From assembly GCF_900102795.1 (NCBI RefSeq), contig NZ_FMWG01000002.1, positions 434,001 through 498,000 on the forward strand: a stretch of 64,000 nucleotides of DNA, written 5' to 3'. The DNA is from Epibacterium ulvae. GTDB taxonomy: Bacteria; Pseudomonadota; Alphaproteobacteria; Rhodobacterales; Rhodobacteraceae. Below, one piece after another: positions 25,771-35,625 of this stretch (the stretch's first letter is position 1; each line of letters begins with the position of its first letter). A program made the position numbers and the translations under genes. The notes beneath the pieces are model-generated. The model made no database searches. It was not told where the DNA came from and saw only the letters and a program-made list of their open reading frames with translations.

Positions 25771-27102
25771 ATGACGGGTAAGAGTATGTACAAGAGAACT
25801 TCACGCTGGCGTTCCTTTTTCGGTGTGAGCACTCTTGCATTGGTATTGGTGGCTTGTGCTGAACCTGAAATCATCTTGCAAGGTGAACGTGAACCCATTC
25901 GCCCGGAAGACGCGGTGAAGGTCGAAAACCAAAGTCGCAAGATTTCGCTGCCGTCGCAAAAGGCCAATGCCGCTTGGCCTCAATTTCATGGAACGGCGGG
26001 GTTTCGCACCGCGCACCCTGCGCTTGCGGCGGCACCGACATTACGATGGTCCACCTCGATCGGGGATGGCGACAGCAGGCGACAACGTATAACTGCGCAA
26101 CCTGTCGTTGGGGCAGGGCGGGTTTATACGCTTGATAGCTCCGCACGTGCGACGGCGGTTTCCCCTTCAGGGCAGGTTTTGTGGTCCACACAGATGATCC
26201 CATCCTCTGATGATGCAGGAGAGGCGACTGGCGGTGGTATTGCCTACCATGATGGCGTGCTTTACGTATCCTCCGGTTTTGGTGTGCTGACAGCACTGTC
26301 TGCGGAAACAGGAGCGGTCATCTGGCGTCAAGAACTGGATGCAACGGGCTCTGGGCAGCCATTGGTTCAGGATGGACTGCTTTATCTTGTAGCGGGTGAT
26401 CAAACTGGATGGGCCGTCCACACGAAAGATGGCCGTATTGCATGGCAATTTGAAGCCAGCCCAAGTGTTGCAAATGTTCTTGGCGCAGCAGCTCCTGCTT
26501 TGACATCTGATCTGGCAATCTTTGCTTTTGGATCTGGTGACATCACCGCAACGTTCCGTAAGGGGGGATTGCCACGCTGGAACGCCTCTGTGTCGGGGCA
26601 GCGTGTCGGGCGGACGATTTCAGGAATATCAGATGTGACAGGCGCCCCTGTTGTCGCGGGCAATACCGTGTATGTGGGCAACAACGCTGGACGTACCGCG
26701 GCCTTTGATGCCGGCAATGGTGATCGTCTGTGGACTGCACGTGAGGGAACAACAGGACCGGTTTGGCCCGCAGGTGATAGTGTTTTTCAAATCACAGACC
26801 TCAGCGCCCTGGCGCGTCTGGATGCACAAAACGGTGAGACGATTTGGTCTGTAAAACTGCCGAATTTTCTGAGAGATAAGCCGCGCAAACGCGAAGAAAT
26901 TGTTGCGCATCACGGACCAATTCTTGCCGGGGGCAATGTAATCGTTGTGTCTAATGATGGGGCGATGCGCCTGTTTGATCCAACCGATGGTCAACTGTTG
27001 CGCAGTATCGAAATACCAGATGGAGCAACCACAGCCCCTGTTGTTGCGGGAGAAACTTTGTATGTTGTCTCCACAAAAGGTGAACTCCACGCTTTCCGTT
27101 GA
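25771..27102 (+). CDS. bamB: Outer membrane assembly lipoprotein BamB-like
   Basis: A 443-residue PQQ-like beta-propeller lipoprotein of the BAM complex, which inserts outer-membrane proteins. The lipobox LVAC puts the lipidated cysteine at residue 29. Repeated propeller blades are visible (VYTLDSSARATAVSPSGQVLWS, LTALSAETGAVIWRQEL, AAFDAGNGDRLWTAREG). ATG 25771 follows AAAGGG; ATG 25786 is also possible. It sits between yfgM and der. Confidence 0.9.
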   Translation: MTGKSMYKRTSRWRSFFGVSTLALVLVACAEPEIILQGEREPIRPEDAVKVENQSRKISLPSQKANAAWPQFHGTAGFRTAHPALAAAPTLRWSTSIGDGDSRRQRITAQPVVGAGRVYTLDSSARATAVSPSGQVLWSTQMIPSSDDAGEATGGGIAYHDGVLYVSSGFGVLTALSAETGAVIWRQELDATGSGQPLVQDGLLYLVAGDQTGWAVHTKDGRIAWQFEASPSVANVLGAAAPALTSDLAIFAFGSGDITATFRKGGLPRWNASVSGQRVGRTISGISDVTGAPVVAGNTVYVGNNAGRTAAFDAGNGDRLWTAREGTTGPVWPAGDSVFQITDLSALARLDAQNGETIWSVKLPNFLRDKPRKREEIVAHHGPILAGGNVIVVSNDGAMRLFDPTDGQLLRSIEIPDGATTAPVVAGETLYVVSTKGELHAFR

Positions 27103-27151
27103 CGCAAAGATGCGCTATGGGGCGCGTCTGTAATCACGGAAAGCGGATACC

Positions 27152-28636
27152 ATGTCCTTTACCCTTGCCATTGTGGGCCGTCCAAATGTGGGCAAGTCTA
27201 CCTTGTTCAATCGCCTCGTCGGTAAAAAACTGGCTCTGGTAGATGACCAGCCAGGCGTGACGCGTGACCTTCGGGAGGGTGAGGCACGACTGGGGGATTT
27301 GCGGTTCACTGTGATCGACACCGCTGGCTTGGAAGATGCAACCGACAATTCGTTGCAGGGCCGTATGCGCCGTCTCACAGAGCGCGCTGTCGATATGGCC
27401 GATATTTGCCTGTTCATGGTGGATGCGCGCACGGGGATTACCCCAACGGATGAGGTCTTTGCCGAGATTTTGCGTCGTAAATCTGCACAGGTCATTTTGG
27501 CGGCCAACAAAGCGGAAGGGAACGCCGCTGAAGCTGGCGTTCTTGAAGCATATGGTTTGGGCCTTGGTGAACCGTTGCGCCTGTCTGGTGAGCACGGCGA
27601 AGGCATGCCTGATCTCTATTCGATCCTTTTGCCGCTTTCAGAGAAATATGAAGAGCAGGCGGAAGACCTAAATGCGGTTGTTGAAACTGATACGGATCTT
27701 GAAGAGAACGAGGACGAAGACGAAGACACCGTTTATGAGGTCGCGATGCCAACGGCTGAAAAGCCGATGCAGGTTGCGGTGATTGGTCGGCCAAATGCCG
27801 GAAAATCAACGTTGATCAATAAAATCCTTGGCGAAGACCGTCTGCTGACCGGCCCAGAGGCCGGTATCACGCGCGATGCGATCTCTTTACGAGTGAACTG
27901 GAATGATGTGCCCATGCGCATCTTTGATACTGCCGGGATGCGCAAAAAAGCCAAAGTGCAGGAGAAACTGGAAAAGCTATCGGTTTCCGATGGCCTGCGC
28001 GCAGTAAAATTTGCCGAAGTTGTCGTTGTGCTGTTGGATGCAGCCATTCCCTTTGAACAGCAGGATCTGCGGATTGCGGATCTGGCCGAGCGTGAAGGCC
28101 GCGCTGTGGTCATTGCTGTGAACAAATGGGATATTGAAGATGAAAAGCAAGACAAGCTGAAACAGCTGAAAGAAAGCTTTGAACGTTTATTGCCACAGCT
28201 GCGTGGCGCACCTCTGATCACTGTGTCTGCCAAAACAGGGCGCGGTCTTGACCGCCTCAATGCGGCAATCCTGCGCGCCTATCAGGTTTGGAACCGTCGT
28301 ATGCCCACGGCTGCGCTCAACCGTTGGCTCACGGGGATGCTGGAACAACACCCGCCGCCAGCGCCGCAGGGCAAACGGATCAAGCTGCGCTATATGACGC
28401 AGGTGAAATCCCGTCCGCCGGGGTTTGTCGTGATGTGCTCGCACCCAGACAAGATGCCCGCAAGCTACAGTCGATATCTTGTAAATGGGTTGCGTCAGGA
28501 TTTTGATCTACCGGGCACGCCTATTCGCCTGACGTTACGCGGTCAGGGGGATAAAAACCCCTACAAGGACAAGAAAAAGAAGAATGCGGGCGCATTGAAA
28601 AAACACCTTGGAAACTTGCCACGATCAAAAAAGTAG
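27152..28636 (+). CDS. der: Ribosome biogenesis GTPase Der (EngA)
   Basis: A 494-residue tandem GTPase needed for 50S subunit assembly. Two G domains are visible: GRPNVGKS at 9-16 with DTAG at 56-59, and GRPNAGKS at 212-219 with DTAG and NKWD later. An acidic linker (180-193: [14 protein letters not shown]) joins them, and the KH-like domain ends in a basic tail ([12 protein letters not shown]). Length is normal, and it closes the yfgM-bamB-der block. Confidence 0.96.
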   Translation: MSFTLAIVGRPNVGKSTLFNRLVGKKLALVDDQPGVTRDLREGEARLGDLRFTVIDTAGLEDATDNSLQGRMRRLTERAVDMADICLFMVDARTGITPTDEVFAEILRRKSAQVILAANKAEGNAAEAGVLEAYGLGLGEPLRLSGEHGEGMPDLYSILLPLSEKYEEQAEDLNAVVETDTDLEENEDEDEDTVYEVAMPTAEKPMQVAVIGRPNAGKSTLINKILGEDRLLTGPEAGITRDAISLRVNWNDVPMRIFDTAGMRKKAKVQEKLEKLSVSDGLRAVKFAEVVVVLLDAAIPFEQQDLRIADLAEREGRAVVIAVNKWDIEDEKQDKLKQLKESFERLLPQLRGAPLITVSAKTGRGLDRLNAAILRAYQVWNRRMPTAALNRWLTGMLEQHPPPAPQGKRIKLRYMTQVKSRPPGFVVMCSHPDKMPASYSRYLVNGLRQDFDLPGTPIRLTLRGQGDKNPYKDKKKKNAGALKKHLGNLPRSKK

Positions 28637-28741
28637 TCGCATTCGAAACCTTTTTGACCCGATTTTACCGTTCGTTATCTCTCTTCCGGCAGAACCAAAG
28701 CAGTTGATTTAAGGTTCTCAATGAGATTGGAGTAAGAGCAG

Positions 28742-29431
28742 ATGATAAAATCGGTGGTTGGCGCAGTGAGCGCTTTGCTTGTGTCCGCGGGATCTTTGTT
28801 TGCTGCGATGGATCAGATTTCAGTCGCGCAAATGCCCGTTGCTGCAGAGACCTCAGAAAAAGGTGAATTGATTGACCTGCTGAACGAGATGAAAGCACAG
28901 TCCAATGTAGACTTTCCGGTAACGGTTGCTCCCTTTTCCAGATCTTTGCACATGGTTGCATCAGGATCTTCGAGCGCGCATTTACCGCTTTTGGACCCAG
29001 AAAACGGCAGCCCTCCTGCGCCTGGGTTGGCTTATAGCTCCGAAACTATTTTGGGTGTTGAGTTTGCTCTTTATCACCATGTTGATGTTCAGGTTGATCC
29101 CGAGAATTTAAGCGGTCTCAATCTGGAAACCGAACGAAGCCATACAGGCTTGTTTGAGTTTGACATTGCGCCTGTGACTTGCGTTGACTGTACACTGGCC
29201 AAGATCAACAGCGGCCGGGATAGCGTGTTTCTGTTTGCTTCCAACGTATCAGACGGCGTGATTGCTGCTAAGGGGTTGGACCAAATTCAAAAAACCGTCT
29301 TTAAGGTATTTCCGATGAAATTTGTGATCCGCGAGGGAGACACTGAAGCGGATCAATGGCTAACCCAAGCTTTGCAAGCCGTAAAGGCAAGTGGTCGCCT
29401 GCCTGAATTGGTGCCAAGTCTGTTGAATTGA
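28742..29431 (+). CDS. Secreted solute-binding-like protein of unknown role
   Basis: I recognise only a general shape. The 229-residue protein has an N-terminal signal peptide (AVSALLVSAGSLFAAMDQ) and a body that could be a small periplasmic binding fold (FPVTVAPFSRSLHMVASG, SYSSETILGVEFALY, KGLDQIQKTVFKVFPM). A cysteine pair VTCVDCTLAKI lies near 140. It is single, 105 bases after der, and ends in a good terminator. The substrate and any transporter are unknown. Confidence 0.55.
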   Translation: MIKSVVGAVSALLVSAGSLFAAMDQISVAQMPVAAETSEKGELIDLLNEMKAQSNVDFPVTVAPFSRSLHMVASGSSSAHLPLLDPENGSPPAPGLAYSSETILGVEFALYHHVDVQVDPENLSGLNLETERSHTGLFEFDIAPVTCVDCTLAKINSGRDSVFLFASNVSDGVIAAKGLDQIQKTVFKVFPMKFVIREGDTEADQWLTQALQAVKASGRLPELVPSLLN

Positions 29432-29459
29432 TTGACTGTCGAAAATCTACAAAAGACAG

Positions 29460-29486
29460 AGGCATCTCCTTATGAGGTGCCTTTTT
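29460..29486 (+). terminator. Terminator of the 28,742 gene
   Basis: GGCATCTC pairs with GAGGTGCC (one G-T-type mismatch) around CTTAT, followed by TTTTTC. Confidence 0.7.
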
Positions 29487-29614
29487 CTCGTGAAGAAAGG
29501 CTGTTGTCGTTCATAATTTTACAATGCTGTTACTTGTCACATAGAAAACCTACCCTAGTTTATAACAGACTCTACGCACAACTTATCTAGATCACAGATA
29601 GAGATGAGAGCAGC

Positions 29615-30586
29615 ATGGATTTACGTGCCCATACACGACGATACTGCAGACGTGATAACCGACTGGCATCACTTAGTTATTTCTCTACGCTTGCGATCTA
29701 CTTTTTATCACTCACTTTCGCGATAGCCTTTGCGCAAGCATGGTATATTTTGTTGCCTGCAGGGATGGTTTTTGCTGTATCCGCAGTGCGGCTATACGTT
29801 TTGCAGCATGACACCGGTCATCATTCGCTGTTTGAAACCCGCCTGCAAAATGAATGTGCCGGTCATCTCTTATCCATTTTTACATTTGCGCCATTTGAGG
29901 TGATGAAACAAAATCACAACTTGCACCATGGCGGGATCAGTAACCTTGAACACAGAGAGACAGGTGAAATTTTTACCATGACTCTTCGGGAGTGGGAGCA
30001 GGCTACGGTGCTGCAACGCATTGGATATCGCTGCTACCGAAATCCTTTTGTATTAGTTACTTTTGGTGCGTTGTTTACTTATTTTATCCGCTATCGCTGG
30101 CCCAAGAACACGATGCATTTTGGGGCGGGCGGGGTGATCCTGCATAACATTGTAATAGCGAGCTTTCTTTGGGGGCTGTATCGAATTGGCGATGTGACTG
30201 CCGTTCTAATTTGGTTGACCTTTTCATTTCTTGGCGGGATGTTAGGGGTGTTTCTGGTCTATCTTCAGCATAATTTTGAAGACACCTATTGGGATAGAAG
30301 ACCGGATCTTGACCCTGTCAAAGCGGCCTTGTCGGGGGCATCCTGTCTGGATTTTGGGTGGTTTTTTGATTTGGCCGTCGCCAATATTACCCTACATGAC
30401 CTGCATCATTTCAATGCACGTATTCCGTCATATCGTCTGCGACAGTGTCACTATGCAATCCCGCCTGAATATGCACCGCGACGGATTAAGTTTCCAGAAG
30501 CCCTGCGTGCCCTGACTTTGAAACTCTGGGACGAAAAGAAAAAACGCCTTGTCCCCTTTCCATCCATGGTAGAAAATGTGCAATAA
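29615..30586 (+). CDS. Membrane fatty acid desaturase family protein
   Basis: A 323-residue membrane di-iron desaturase/hydroxylase. The three histidine boxes are present: HDTGHH at 65-70, HNLHH at 101-105 and HDLHH at 261-265, with four or five hydrophobic segments between. It oxidises acyl chains or a related lipid in the inner membrane; substrate and position of attack cannot be read from sequence. GAGAG precedes the ATG. It is followed by the histone-H1-like gene. Confidence 0.88.
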   Translation: MDLRAHTRRYCRRDNRLASLSYFSTLAIYFLSLTFAIAFAQAWYILLPAGMVFAVSAVRLYVLQHDTGHHSLFETRLQNECAGHLLSIFTFAPFEVMKQNHNLHHGGISNLEHRETGEIFTMTLREWEQATVLQRIGYRCYRNPFVLVTFGALFTYFIRYRWPKNTMHFGAGGVILHNIVIASFLWGLYRIGDVTAVLIWLTFSFLGGMLGVFLVYLQHNFEDTYWDRRPDLDPVKAALSGASCLDFGWFFDLAVANITLHDLHHFNARIPSYRLRQCHYAIPPEYAPRRIKFPEALRALTLKLWDEKKKRLVPFPSMVENVQ

Positions 30587-30644
30587 TGACGTCATTCCAT
30601 CATGAGGTGGGGGCGACAAGAAAAATGAAACAAATTGGGACATC

Positions 30645-31175
30645 ATGACGGCAATATCAAAATTAAAAGGTGTGGGGCCAGTCCTCGCAAAAGTTTTGAA
30701 ATCGAAATCAGTCACATCAGTCGAAGACATCGCGGCTATGGACCTTGCGACCTTGATGGCATTTCCGGGGATCGGGTCGCGTCGCGCCGATATCATAATG
30801 GCGTCGGCCAAAGAGCTAACCTCTCCAAGCGCCAAAGGGGACAGGAAGACAAAAAGTGCCCAGGCCCCTCGTAAATCCACAACATCCGGTAAGCCTGCTC
30901 AGGGCACGTCTGTAGACAGCAAGCTGAATGCGGCGCTTGTCGCTGCCGAGGCTGCCAGACAGGCTGCCGAGGAAAAAGCAAGCAAAGCCAAGGCCAAAGC
31001 GAAGAAAGCCAAAAGAAAAGCTGCAACGCTTGCCGAAGAATTTGCCGCCGCCAAAGTGAAAGCCAAAGCAAAGGCTAAAAAGGAAAAAGCCAAGGCCAAG
31101 AAAGCAATTGCAAAAGAACGGGCAAAGGCAAAAGCTATTCTGGACGGTAAAAAGGGCAAAAAATCAAAAAAGTAA
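30645..31175 (+). CDS. Helix-hairpin-helix protein with a lysine/alanine histone-H1-like tail
   Basis: A 176-residue protein in two parts. Residues 7-57 hold helix-hairpin-helix repeats (LKGVGPVLAKVLKSKSV, FPGIGSRRADIIMASAK), which bind DNA without sequence specificity. From about 60 on the protein is almost all Lys, Ala, Glu and Arg (KAKAKKAKRKAATLAEE), as in bacterial histone-H1-like and AlgP-type tails. It is likely a nucleoid protein that bends or compacts DNA. The combination is uncommon. It is convergent with serS. The tail's low complexity makes family assignment weak. Confidence 0.6.
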   Translation: MTAISKLKGVGPVLAKVLKSKSVTSVEDIAAMDLATLMAFPGIGSRRADIIMASAKELTSPSAKGDRKTKSAQAPRKSTTSGKPAQGTSVDSKLNAALVAAEAARQAAEEKASKAKAKAKKAKRKAATLAEEFAAAKVKAKAKAKKEKAKAKKAIAKERAKAKAILDGKKGKKSKK

Positions 31176-31233
31176 AACGCCACAGGGCATTATTTCTCTT
31201 GTGGAGTGAAATACCGCCTGATGATTTGGTATG

Positions 31234-31266
31234 ATCACCAGCCTGATGTGGATGCAGGCTGGTGAT
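31234..31266. terminator. Long hairpin between convergent HhH and serS genes
   Basis: ATCACCAGCCTG and CAGGCTGGTGAT form a perfect 12-bp stem with a 9-base loop in the 106-base gap between convergent genes. No T-run follows on either strand, so it may stop transcription differently or stabilise mRNA. Confidence 0.55.
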
Positions 31267-31281
31267 GGATCGGTGGCAAGG

Positions 31282-32574
31282 TTAGCTTAGAACACCATCC
31301 GCGCCCAAGATGCGTTTGCCACCCAGATAGGGTGCAAGCGCTTCGGGAAGCTCGACAGAGCCGTCTTCCTTCTGGCCGTTTTCAAGCACAGCAATCAAAC
31401 ACCGCCCAACAGCAAGACCAGAACCGTTCAGCGTATGCACAAACGCAGGTTTGCCGCCATCTGCTGGTTTGAACCTCGCATTCATCCGGCGCGCTTGGAA
31501 TTCACCGGTAGTCGAGACAGAAGAAATTTCGCGATACGTATTTTGCCCCGGCAGCCAGGCTTCGATGTCAAACGTGCGGCGCGCGCCAAACCCCATATCA
31601 CCCGTGCACAATACGACTGTGCGGTATGGGATGTTCAACGCTTCCAGAATACCTTCAGCGCAGCGGAGCATACGCTTTTGTTCGTCATCCGAGCTCTCAG
31701 GATGTACGACGGAAACCATTTCTACCTTTTCAAACTGATGCTGACGCAGCATGCCTGAGGTGTCGCGCCCAGCTGAGCCCGCTTCCGACCGGAAACACAA
31801 GGTATGCGATGTCATGCGCAGGGGCAGGTCGCTTTCGTCCAGCACGTCTCCGGCCACTGAATAGGTCAGCGGCACCTCGGACGTCGGGACCAGCCATTCG
31901 CCACCTGTGGTTTGATAGCTGTCTTCACCGAATTTCGGCAGCTTATCGGTGCCATACATCGCCTCATCACGCACCAGAACGGGAGAGTTCACCTCGGTCA
32001 ATCCGTTTTTATCTACATGTGTGTCGACCATAAACTGTGCCAACGCGCGGTGAATACGCGCCACGGCTCCTTTCAAGAACACAAAACGCGCGCCTGAAAC
32101 TTTGGCGGCCGTTTCAAAATCCATAGCAGCCGAAACGCCTTTGATTTCAAAATGTTCTTTGGCCTCAAACGCCAGTTCCACTGGGGTGCCCCAGCGGTTA
32201 ATCTCAACGTTGTCATCTTCATCGGCACCTTGCGGCACATCCTCTGCAGGCGCGTTTGGAATACGCGCCAGCATATCGGTCAGCTTGGCGTCCAGCTCCT
32301 TAGCCTCTGCCTGCATTGCGGCGACTTCGGATTTCTTTTCCGCCACTTCCGCGCGCAGGCGCTGAAATTCCTCTTCGTCGCCTTTGGCCTTTGCGGCGCC
32401 AATGGCTTTGGCGGCTTTGTTCTGATCCGCCTGTGCAGTTTCAGAGGCCAAGATCTTGGCCCGGCGCGCTTCATCCAGCGCTAAAATGTCCGAGGACAAT
32501 GCCGCATCTCCACGACGCGCCAAAGCGGCGTCAAACGCAGCGGGATTTTCGCGGATTGCACGGATGTCATGCAT
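31282..32574 (-). CDS. serS: Seryl-tRNA synthetase
   Basis: Class II enzyme that charges tRNA-Ser. The 430-residue protein starts [11 protein letters not shown], has the N-terminal coiled-coil arm (about 30-100), motif 2 [21 protein letters not shown] and motif 3 [17 protein letters not shown]. Length is typical. Single gene, expected core function. Confidence 0.97.
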   Translation of the reverse strand: MHDIRAIRENPAAFDAALARRGDAALSSDILALDEARRAKILASETAQADQNKAAKAIGAAKAKGDEEEFQRLRAEVAEKKSEVAAMQAEAKELDAKLTDMLARIPNAPAEDVPQGADEDDNVEINRWGTPVELAFEAKEHFEIKGVSAAMDFETAAKVSGARFVFLKGAVARIHRALAQFMVDTHVDKNGLTEVNSPVLVRDEAMYGTDKLPKFGEDSYQTTGGEWLVPTSEVPLTYSVAGDVLDESDLPLRMTSHTLCFRSEAGSAGRDTSGMLRQHQFEKVEMVSVVHPESSDDEQKRMLRCAEGILEALNIPYRTVVLCTGDMGFGARRTFDIEAWLPGQNTYREISSVSTTGEFQARRMNARFKPADGGKPAFVHTLNGSGLAVGRCLIAVLENGQKEDGSVELPEALAPYLGGKRILGADGVLS

Positions 32575-32673
32575 GGGACTGCTCCTCTGGAGAGATGGTG
32601 TTTCTTAGCTTCCCCTATGCCGGATTGGTGGGCAAAGGGGAAGGGGGGAGAAGCAATCCGTCGTTGTATAGGG

Positions 32674-33360
32674 TTAGTTGGTCACGTTGGGGGCAGGATC
32701 TAGCTCAGGATACCAGAGTTTATCAATCGCCTCGGCGGTGTTTAGATCCAGCCCTTGTTGTTCCGTCACAATTCGATAGTCATGGTCAGTGCGCTCGTTC
32801 AAGAAGTCTTCAAACTCAGATTTTAATTGTTCAAGCGTTACGTCCTCCCATTTGTGTTCAACAAAAGCTTCCATTCCGTCTGCGGTGATAAACCCAGTGG
32901 CTACGACAATACTATGGGACACGTAGGCAACCAGCGCGTCTCCGGCGTATATCGCCATTTTTACAGGCTTGCTAACGAGAGGGGTAGGAGTAGCGTTGCG
33001 GAGCCTTCTGGCTTCTGATGGGGCAAATTTATCAAGTGTTTCCCAAAAGTCAGATATCCGTTTTTTGTGATCTAAGTATTGCTCATACCCCTCGCGCGTT
33101 GCGGGAGGGCCGACTTGGATGTTTTCAGCGAATTTTCTAAATGTTTCGTCTGCGAAGGGGGATATATGTACTGTGAATTGTTCCAACCTCTTAGCTTGCA
33201 GCGGTTGCCATTCTTCATAAGTATATGTTTTTGTGTGGTCCATTGGCGGAGCATCTCCAATGCTGAAATGAGCAAAGGACCGAGAAAAATTGCCGTCTGT
33301 ATTGACTTGGTTAACTTGCTTGAATGGTGTGGATACATAGGCAGTCGTGGTAATGTGCAT
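32674..33360 (-). CDS. Unknown protein of 228 aa
   Basis: I do not recognise this product. It has no signal peptide or membrane helix. It contains charged stretches and an acidic segment (FEDFLNERTDHDY). The ATG at 33360 has AGGAG upstream, so it is a real-looking gene. It is alone between serS and yajC. Confidence 0.6.
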   Translation of the reverse strand: MHITTTAYVSTPFKQVNQVNTDGNFSRSFAHFSIGDAPPMDHTKTYTYEEWQPLQAKRLEQFTVHISPFADETFRKFAENIQVGPPATREGYEQYLDHKKRISDFWETLDKFAPSEARRLRNATPTPLVSKPVKMAIYAGDALVAYVSHSIVVATGFITADGMEAFVEHKWEDVTLEQLKSEFEDFLNERTDHDYRIVTEQQGLDLNTAEAIDKLWYPELDPAPNVTN

Positions 33361-33641
33361 TCTGCACTCCTAGTAATGATATGTTGACTTATATCAGCTT
33401 TAGGTTGCACATCTTAATGCTTCGTTTCGCCACCAGACGGAACCGCAGAATACGCGCTGGTTTTTCGACATATTCTTGGCCTTTATGACACAAAGCGAGC
33501 TTGCCCGCCTGTCAGAACGTGGCCGGACATGAGTTTCATGTGGCAAGGCCATCAGCTCACCTTGCAAAGCCCTGACGCAGCGCATAGGTTCCGGTGCAAA
33601 TTTACCGGCCCCAAGGCCGCCGAGAACAAGGAAGACCCTTT

Positions 33642-33926
33642 ATGGATAGCCAAGCGATTGCGCAGTTTGTCCCTCTCATTCTGATCTTTGCGATCATGTA
33701 TTTCCTGCTGATCCGTCCGCAGCAAAAGAAGATGAAAGAACATCAGAACATGGTCAGTGCGCTGCGCCGCGGGGATCAGGTGGTGACGCAGGGTGGCGTG
33801 ATCGGCAAGGTTGTGAAGGTTAAAGACGAAGGTGAGCTGGAAGTGGAAATCGCCGACGGCGTGAAAATTCGCGTTGTGCAAAACACCATCGCGCAAGTGC
33901 TGAGCAAAACCGAGCCAGCTGCCTAA
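33642..33926 (+). CDS. yajC: Preprotein translocase subunit YajC
   Basis: A 94-residue single-helix protein that associates with SecDF. It shows the typical N-terminal helix (AQFVPLILIFAIMYFLLIRP) and the QQKKMKEHQNM, LRRGDQVVTQGG and GVIGKVVKVKDE stretches. ATG 33642 follows AAGGAAG. First of the run yajC-secD-secF. Confidence 0.94.
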   Translation: MDSQAIAQFVPLILIFAIMYFLLIRPQQKKMKEHQNMVSALRRGDQVVTQGGVIGKVVKVKDEGELEVEIADGVKIRVVQNTIAQVLSKTEPAA

Positions 33927-33960
33927 GCTTTACCGTCTAACAATTTGATAAGGCAGGGCT

Positions 33961-35622
33961 ATGCTGCAAATTGATCTCTGGAAGAGGGTGACAATCTGGC
34001 TGGTCTGTGTGATCGGTCTGATGTTGGCCCTGCCAAATGCGTTTTATACACGTGTCGAACAAGCCAATGACGCGGTCGCGGAATTGGTCACCAAAGGCGA
34101 AACGCAGGAGCGTTTGGAGATTGCAGGGCAGTGGCCCGGATTTCTTCCTTCTGGTCTTGTGAACCTTGGTCTGGACCTGCGCGGTGGTGCGCATCTTTTG
34201 GCGGAAGTCGAAGTTGAAGATGTTTACGCCGCGCGCATGACCGCGCTGTGGCCCGAGGTGCGCAATGTATTGCGGGCTGAGCGCGCGACAGTGGGAACAT
34301 TCCGTCGTCAGCAAGGGCCTGACAGTGAGTTGCGGGTGCGCCTTTCAAATCCTGATGGCATGTCACGGGCGCTGCAGGTTGTCCGCGAACTGGCCACGCC
34401 TGTTGTGACCCTGACAGGTGCTGGTGCAAATGACATCGAGGTCAGCGCTAGTGGCGACGTGATCACAATTCAGCTGTCAGATGCAGAAAAGCTGGCCAGT
34501 GATGATCGGACTGTACGTCAGGCGTTGGAAATCGTGCGTCGCCGTATTGATGAGGTTGGCACGCGTGAGCCGACCATTCAGCGTCAAGGTGCGGATCGCA
34601 TCCTGATTCAGGTGCCGGGCATCGGCTCCGCGTCTGAATTGAAAGCAATCATCGGTACCACAGCTCAGCTGACGTTTAACCCTGTTGTTGGACGGGGGTC
34701 TGATGAAAATGCGGTTCCGGGTGTAGGTAACAAGGTAATTCCGTCCTTGGATGAAGAGGGCGTATATTACACCGTGGAGTCTGCACCCGTTGTCACCGGT
34801 GAAGAATTGGTGGATGCGCAGCCTGCCTTTGATCAAAACGGTCGCCCTGCGGTGAATTTCCGCTTTAATCCAGCAGGTGCTCGCAAGTTTGGCGACTATA
34901 CTGCTGAAAACATCGGCTCTCCCTTTGCGATTGTACTGGATGATGAGGTCGTCTCGGCCCCGACCATTCAAAGCCATATTCCGGGTGGTTCTGGTATCAT
35001 CACAGGTAACTTTACCATCGAAGAAAGCACCAATCTGGCGGTACTGCTGCGCGCAGGCGCTTTGCCAGCTGAGCTGACATTCCTTGAAGAACGTACCATT
35101 GGCCCAGAGTTGGGTCAGGATAGCATCGATGCAGGTAAGGTTGCGACCATTATCGCCTTTGCCGGGGTTCTTGTCTTTATGGCGCTGAGCTATGGATTGT
35201 TTGGCCTGTTTGCAAACGTTGCGCTGATCATCAACATCGGCCTGATCTTTGGCGCACTCAGTCTGATCGGTGGTACGCTGACACTGCCGGGGATCGCAGG
35301 TATTGTTTTGACAGTCGGTATGGCTGTTGATGCAAACGTGCTGATTTTTGAACGTATTCGCGAAGAGATCAAAGCAGGGCGCGGTCCAGCAAAAGCGATT
35401 GATGAAGGCTATTCAAAAGCGCTGAGCGCAATCCTGGATGCAAACGTTACCACCTTTATCACAGCGGTGATCCTGTTTGTGATGGGCTCTGGCCCTGTGC
35501 GTGGTTTTGCCATTACTCTGGGGCTTGGCATTCTCACATCTGTGTTCACGGCGATCTTTGTCACACGCTTGTTGGTGGTGATGTGGTTTGAACGTCGTCG
35601 CCCTAAAGAGATTGAGGTATAA
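33961..35622 (+). CDS. secD: Protein-export membrane protein SecD
   Basis: A 553-residue RND-type subunit that uses the proton gradient to finish protein export. Visible are the first helix, the P1 head region LDLRGGAHLLAEV, the membrane signature GMAVDANVLIFERIREE and ASEL-type C-terminal helices. Followed after 3 bases by secF. Confidence 0.96.
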   Translation: MLQIDLWKRVTIWLVCVIGLMLALPNAFYTRVEQANDAVAELVTKGETQERLEIAGQWPGFLPSGLVNLGLDLRGGAHLLAEVEVEDVYAARMTALWPEVRNVLRAERATVGTFRRQQGPDSELRVRLSNPDGMSRALQVVRELATPVVTLTGAGANDIEVSASGDVITIQLSDAEKLASDDRTVRQALEIVRRRIDEVGTREPTIQRQGADRILIQVPGIGSASELKAIIGTTAQLTFNPVVGRGSDENAVPGVGNKVIPSLDEEGVYYTVESAPVVTGEELVDAQPAFDQNGRPAVNFRFNPAGARKFGDYTAENIGSPFAIVLDDEVVSAPTIQSHIPGGSGIITGNFTIEESTNLAVLLRAGALPAELTFLEERTIGPELGQDSIDAGKVATIIAFAGVLVFMALSYGLFGLFANVALIINIGLIFGALSLIGGTLTLPGIAGIVLTVGMAVDANVLIFERIREEIKAGRGPAKAIDEGYSKALSAILDANVTTFITAVILFVMGSGPVRGFAITLGLGILTSVFTAIFVTRLLVVMWFERRRPKEIEV

Positions 35623-35625
35623 TTG

